The position numbers were made by a program, and so were the translations under genes. Of a DNA stretch of 8,917 bases, positions 6,399 to 8,917 are shown one piece after another. Within the stretch, counting starts at the first letter, position 1. Every line of letters begins with the position of its first letter. The notes under the pieces are model-generated. The model ran no database searches and was not told the origin of the DNA. It was given only the letters and a program-made list of their open reading frames with translations. Source of the DNA: Actinomycetota bacterium (GTDB taxonomy: Bacteria > Actinomycetota > Acidimicrobiia > Acidimicrobiales > AC-14); assembly GCA_020200615.1 (NCBI GenBank), contig JAIVIH010000014.1:1-8917 (forward strand), given 5' to 3'.

Positions 6399-7052
6399 AT
6401 ACGCCTCGATCCGCTCCTCTTCTCTCCCAGTCCCGACCTCAGGCTGAAGGCCGCCCAGGCGCAGTCCCGGCGGGCCCGGCGGGCGCTAGCCGAGCGGGCC
6501 CTGGAATGGCCTGAGTTCTCGCCTGGCAGCCTCAACGCCTGGCTCCTCCTCGTCACCACCAAGCCGCCCAGCTGGCGTGACCCGTTGGTGACGTGGTCCG
6601 AAGCTCCTCCCACCCTCGGAGAAGCCCACGAGGGCTTCTTCTACCCCGATCCCCTCGGTTTCTGGACCGAGGTCCGGCGCTGGTCGTGCGAGCTCCTCCA
6701 CCGGTACCAACCGACGTGGGGGGTAGCGGAGGCCCTGGCCCTGACGAGCCTCCTCCACCTCGAGAAGCAACCGGAGCGCTTCGGGAGGGCGGCCGAGCTC
6801 ATGCAACCACGCGTCGTCCTCTTCCTCGACGAGCCCTCCTGGGAGAGGGCCGGGCTCAGCGGTGTGCACCGCGAACCGCATTTCATCCACGATCCCCACC
6901 GGAAGAGGCAGGTCTACGAGGGTTTCTGGGGCCACGACGAGGCCGGCTTGGTGGTCGGGAAGTCGCCACAGCATCCCGCTACCCACAACCTGTACCGGGC
7001 CGAGGACATGCTCGGTTTCCTGCGGTCGGCTCCTGTCGCCACCGGCGTGTGA
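6399..7052 (+). CDS. conserved-looking protein of unknown function, non-canonical start
   Basis: I do not recognise this family. The reading frame is open from 6384 to the TGA at 7050-7052. Coding character (almost every third base is G or C) begins by about 6399, with IRLDPLLFSPSPDLRLKAAQ. No ATG, GTG or TTG occurs in frame before TTG 6585/GTG 6588. Those starts would discard 62 plausible residues, including a basic helix (AQSRRARRALAERAL) and NAWLLLVTTKPPSW. The best candidate is ATA 6399, placed exactly where a TATCAT -10 would start a leaderless RNA; CTG 6444 is another option. From ATA the protein has 217 residues, rich in Trp, His and Pro, with no signal peptide or membrane helix. The C-terminal part contains PRVVLFLDEPSWE and GVHREPHFIHDPHRKRQ. 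An ATG-to-ATA change or assembly error is possible. Confidence 0.7.
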   Translation: MRLDPLLFSPSPDLRLKAAQAQSRRARRALAERALEWPEFSPGSLNAWLLLVTTKPPSWRDPLVTWSEAPPTLGEAHEGFFYPDPLGFWTEVRRWSCELLHRYQPTWGVAEALALTSLLHLEKQPERFGRAAELMQPRVVLFLDEPSWERAGLSGVHREPHFIHDPHRKRQVYEGFWGHDEAGLVVGKSPQHPATHNLYRAEDMLGFLRSAPVATGV

Positions 7053-7058
7053 GGAACC

Positions 7059-7078
7059 CCGACCCGGGTACGGGTCGG
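7059..7078 (+). other. hairpin between the unknown gene and the small membrane protein gene
   Basis: CCGACCC (7059-7065) and GGGTCGG (7072-7078) form a perfect 7-bp stem around the loop GGGTAC. It begins 7 bases after the upstream stop and ends 2 bases before the next ATG. There is no T run, so it is not a typical intrinsic terminator. It could attenuate readthrough or cover the start of the small gene. Confidence 0.45.
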
Positions 7079-7080
7079 AC

Positions 7081-7266
7081 ATGAACGTCAACCGCATACT
7101 GGTGATGGTCGCCGTGGCCCTCTTCGTCATCACCGCCATCTCCGCCTACAGCGACGACATCAATGTGAACGAGACCGGGTTCCTCGCCCTCGGTTTGGCT
7201 GCCTACGCCGCCTCCGGACTCACCTTCGGGGTGAGAGGCGGCCTCGGTTCACGTCGCCGGCGCTGA
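7081..7266 (+). CDS. small two-helix membrane protein
   Basis: This is a 61-residue protein from ATG 7081. Residues 6-22 (ILVMVAVALFVITAISA) and about 33-51 (GFLALGLAAYAASGLTFGV) are hydrophobic helices. They are separated by a short polar, acidic turn (YSDDINVNE), and the tail GSRRRR is positively charged. By the positive-inside rule both ends should face the cytoplasm. Small proteins of this layout are common in actinobacteria and have no assigned function. It follows the unknown gene by 28 bases on the same strand with no visible ribosome-binding site, and a hairpin occupies the gap. Its last 18 bases overlap the end of the convergent Dabb gene. Confidence 0.65.
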   Translation: MNVNRILVMVAVALFVITAISAYSDDINVNETGFLALGLAAYAASGLTFGVRGGLGSRRRR

Positions 7267-7584
7267 TCCCGGCTCGGGACCGCACGGCGACGCGGGCACG
7301 AACTGCACCGCATGCCTGGTGGCCAGGATGGGCCGAATCAGGTTGACGATGAGCTCCTGGTGCGCCGGGTGGCCGGCGTAGCGCCGGTAGGCCTCAACGT
7401 CCTCGAAGTCGGCTACGACGGCGAAGGCATCGTTGCCCTCGGCCTCGCCCACGTCCGGGCCGAACCGGTATTCCCGGATCTCGGGGATGACGTTCGGAAG
7501 GCGTCCGAGACCCTCGATCAGGGCTTGGACTTGCGCGTCGGTGGTCTCGGGCGTGAAGGTGAAGACAGCGACATGGCGGAGCAC
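7249..7584 (-). CDS. Dabb (stress-responsive alpha-beta barrel) domain protein
   Basis: This is a 111-residue protein made almost entirely of one Dabb domain, a dimeric ferredoxin-like barrel found in plant stress proteins and some polyketide cyclases. Signature blocks are VLRHVAVFTFTPETTD (1-16), a helix QALIEGLGRLPNVIPEI, AFAVVADFEDVEAYRRYAGHPAHQE (53-77, with H72 and H75), and a final strand RHAVQFV. The tail (PASPCGPEPGSAPAT) is extra. I chose GTG 7584 because the domain begins at its second residue. A longer open frame to 7692 exists but would overlap the upstream hydrolase gene and adds low-complexity residues. It follows the hydrolase stop by 34 bases and is likely in the same operon. 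Substrate and activity are unknown; many members have none demonstrated. Confidence 0.85.
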   Translation of the reverse strand: MLRHVAVFTFTPETTDAQVQALIEGLGRLPNVIPEIREYRFGPDVGEAEGNDAFAVVADFEDVEAYRRYAGHPAHQELIVNLIRPILATRHAVQFVPASPCGPEPGSAPAT

Positions 7585-7618
7585 GGCGATCGCGACCCTA
7601 CCGAGGGAGGCGGGACCG

Positions 7619-8374
7619 TCACTCCCAGAGGCAGAGGCCCTCGAGGAAGTCGCGGACCAGGAGCGGCCAGCGCCGGACACCGGCCAGGTCACGGGTCACG
7701 TTGATCTCGCTCAGGATCAGCAGGTCGGCCAGCGACTCTGCCGTCGAGACCGGGTGGCAGGGATCACCGTCCCAGGCGAGGATCAGGACGGGCAGGACGA
7801 GCGACTTGAGCTCCTCCGGCGAGGGAAGGTCGGAGGAGGCCATGCCCCGGAGGATGGCGGGGAGGGCCTTCTCGTCCATGGCCGCCAGGTGACGCAGCGA
7901 GATGTCTCGGGCCCGGGGAAGCTCACGGGCCAGGATCCGGGGCTGTGGGCGTGTCCCCCACGACTCCAGCAGGGACGGCAGGCCCCGCCGCTCCACCAGG
8001 GAGGCGGCCGAGGCGTAGCCGTCCATCTGGACATCCCGCCCCGCCCAGGCCGCGGGCGGCGTGACCAGCACCAGGGCCTGCACCCGCCGCGGCGCCCGTA
8101 GGGCGGCCCACAGGGCGGTGGCCGCCCCCATGCACGCACCTCCGGCCACGAAGGCGCCTTCGGGCTTGGCCGCCCACAGCATGTCGTCGACCAGGGTCGA
8201 CCACCGGTAGGCCCGGTCCTCGTAAGGGGTGTCTGCCTCGCCGTGGCCACGGGCGTCGTAGCGGACGACTCGCGCCGCGTCCCGGACTGCCGACCAGTCG
8301 AACAGTCCCAGTTCATCCTCGTGGGCGACCGAGCTGTGGAGCCCGTGCGCCCAGACGAAGGTGCAGCGGCTCAT
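7619..8374 (-). CDS. alpha/beta hydrolase-fold protein with Cys at the nucleophile position
   Basis: This 251-residue protein has the fold's landmarks in order: oxyanion-hole segment WAHGLHSS (8-15), YDARGHGEAD (39-48), the nucleophile elbow GGACMGAATALWAA (78-91), and the late strand LVLPVLILAWDGDPCHP (192-208) carrying the acid (D202 or D204). The elbow reads G-x-C-x-G, with Cys81 (codon TGC) in place of Ser. After the last strand, where the catalytic His normally sits, the sequence is NVTRDLAGVRRWPLLVRDFL and has no His; the nearest is H207 in DPCHP. Cys nucleophiles occur in dienelactone hydrolases, but with a His. The protein may be a thiol-dependent enzyme, a variant with H207 in the triad, or inactive. 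The ATG at 8374 has no ribosome-binding site but lies 10 bases from a -10-like hexamer. Confidence 0.85.
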   Translation of the reverse strand: MSRCTFVWAHGLHSSVAHEDELGLFDWSAVRDAARVVRYDARGHGEADTPYEDRAYRWSTLVDDMLWAAKPEGAFVAGGACMGAATALWAALRAPRRVQALVLVTPPAAWAGRDVQMDGYASAASLVERRGLPSLLESWGTRPQPRILARELPRARDISLRHLAAMDEKALPAILRGMASSDLPSPEELKSLVLPVLILAWDGDPCHPVSTAESLADLLILSEINVTRDLAGVRRWPLLVRDFLEGLCLWE

Positions 8375-8384
8375 GGCTACTTAG

Positions 8385-8413
8385 GTTGTAGAGCCGTTCG
8401 CAGTCTCCTGCAA
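8385..8413 (-). promoter_or_regulatory. promoter of the hydrolase/Dabb operon
   Basis: On the minus strand TTGCAG (8413-8408), a 17-base spacer and TACAAC (8390-8385) precede the hydrolase ATG by 10 bases. The predicted transcript would have a leader of only about 3-4 bases. The -10 departs from TATAAT at two positions. The element lies just downstream of the hairpin that closes the preceding gene. Confidence 0.5.
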
Positions 8414-8416
8414 TAT

Positions 8417-8446
8417 CTGATGGGCGCATGTAGATGCGCCCATCAG
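8417..8446 (-). terminator. perfect 13-bp hairpin after the right-edge gene
   Basis: CTGATGGGCGCAT (8417-8429) and ATGCGCCCATCAG (8434-8446) are exact inverted repeats around a four-base loop. The hairpin starts directly after the TAA (8449-8447) of the minus-strand gene and ends just before the hydrolase promoter. It therefore most likely ends transcription of that gene. No T run follows on either strand, as in the U-less hairpin terminators reported for actinobacteria. Confidence 0.7.
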
Positions 8447-8917
8447 TTACTGGAGGAGGCCAGGCACGCCGCAGGTCATGCTCAGGGCCGTGACGTCGGC
8501 GCTGCCCACGTCCAGACCGAGAGCGCTGACCAGGGGTGTCACCACCTGGTTGTCGACCGATCCCAGCAAAGGGCCGAGGCTCGGCAGGAGGCTGTTGATG
8601 ATGTTCGTCCTGAGGACAAGGTTCAGGAGCGGGGCCCCTAGGCCCCCCCAGACGGGGGTGCCGAGCGTGATGTTGGTCAGCGACTGAAGTCCGACGGGCT
8701 GCGACCCCGCATGCTGGGTCGTCTGGGTGCCGTCGGGCGGGGGGAACTGGGCCGGGAAGGACCAGAACTTGTCCTGTGACGGGCCGTCGATCCCCGGGTT
8801 GATGGTCGTTGTCGCCGGGATGTCCAGGGTGGCGCCGACCGGGATCCCGAGCAGGTTGAGGAGAGTCAGGTCGAGATGGAGTCCGGATGTCGTAACCGGC
8901 CCGGAGAAGGCGAGGGG
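8447..8917 (-). CDS. C-terminal part of an unidentified, probably exported protein (partial)
   Basis: The minus strand is open without a stop from the right edge to a TAA at 8449-8447, giving 156 residues; the start lies outside the window. Third positions are mostly G or C, codon use is coherent, and the frame is closed by a strong hairpin, so this is a real gene. The sequence is rich in Gly, Leu, Pro and Thr (SGLHLDLTLLNLLGIPVGAT, then FWSFPAQFPPPDGTQTTQ, NIINSLLPSLGPLLG) and ends SADVTALSMTCGVPGLLQ. There is one Cys and little charge, and no membrane helix is obvious. The composition suggests an extracytoplasmic protein. The ending faintly recalls TadG-like Flp-pilus assembly proteins, but I cannot support that name from what is visible. 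Confidence 0.65.
   Translation of the reverse strand, partial: PLAFSGPVTTSGLHLDLTLLNLLGIPVGATLDIPATTTINPGIDGPSQDKFWSFPAQFPPPDGTQTTQHAGSQPVGLQSLTNITLGTPVWGGLGAPLLNLVLRTNIINSLLPSLGPLLGSVDNQVVTPLVSALGLDVGSADVTALSMTCGVPGLLQ

Noticed and set aside
6486..7139. 217-codon minus-strand open frame opposite the unknown gene
   Set aside because: Its translation is composition-biased and the plus frame has the protein-like sequence and better third-position bias. It would also run through the hairpin and the small membrane gene.
7585..7692. Longer N-terminus for the Dabb protein
   Set aside because: It would overlap the end of the hydrolase gene by over 70 bases and adds Ser/Ala/Gly-rich residues, while the domain begins at GTG 7584.

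Overview
The window is high-GC DNA whose genes have strongly G/C-biased third codon positions. It carries a Gram-positive-type SOS box, a DUF222 (13E12-type) HNH endonuclease, promoters that fire at or next to the start codon (leaderless genes), and a coaE/uvrB pair in the order I recall from mycobacteria. Together these suggest a member of the Actinomycetota. An Acidimicrobiia-like lineage is my guess and is not proven by the sequence.

Layout, left to right. (1) Positions 1-3713 form a minus-strand block: uvrB, then a GT-C-like multi-pass membrane protein whose start overlaps the uvrB stop by 4 bp, then the first 19 codons of another gene that runs off the left edge. (2) Positions 3744-5768 form a plus-strand island: a VapB (SpoVT/AbrB type) antitoxin and VapC (PIN) toxin pair, then a DUF222-HNH endonuclease gene whose ATG lies inside a near-perfect SOS box. 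(3) coaE (minus) ends 26 bp inside the endonuclease gene. (4) Diverging from coaE, 6 bp away, is a conserved-looking gene of unknown function that has no ATG, GTG or TTG at its apparent start, followed by a two-helix small membrane protein. (5) A minus-strand pair encodes an alpha/beta hydrolase-fold protein and a Dabb-domain protein. (6) A perfect 13-bp hairpin separates that pair from the 3' end of a minus-strand gene that runs off the right edge.

How the genes fit together. coaE and uvrB are same-strand genes separated by about 2 kb of oppositely transcribed toxin-antitoxin and endonuclease genes, which look like an insertion between old neighbours. The endonuclease promoter (TTGCTC, 17 bp, TATCAT, ATG) is overlaid by an 11-of-12 match to TCGAAC-N4-GTTCGA, so LexA should repress it and DNA damage should induce it. 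The adjacent uvrB appears to have lost the core of its UvrC-binding UVR motif. A short, out-of-frame remnant of the motif's end is still readable, and the shifted reading now ends on the start codon of the membrane-protein gene.

The strongest observations are the SOS-box/start-codon overlap, the UvrB C-terminal lesion with its relic, the ATA-initiated leaderless candidate, and the hydrolase with Cys in the nucleophile position and no C-terminal His. No rRNA, tRNA, CRISPR array or insertion sequence was seen, and no stretch above 300 bases lacks a gene.
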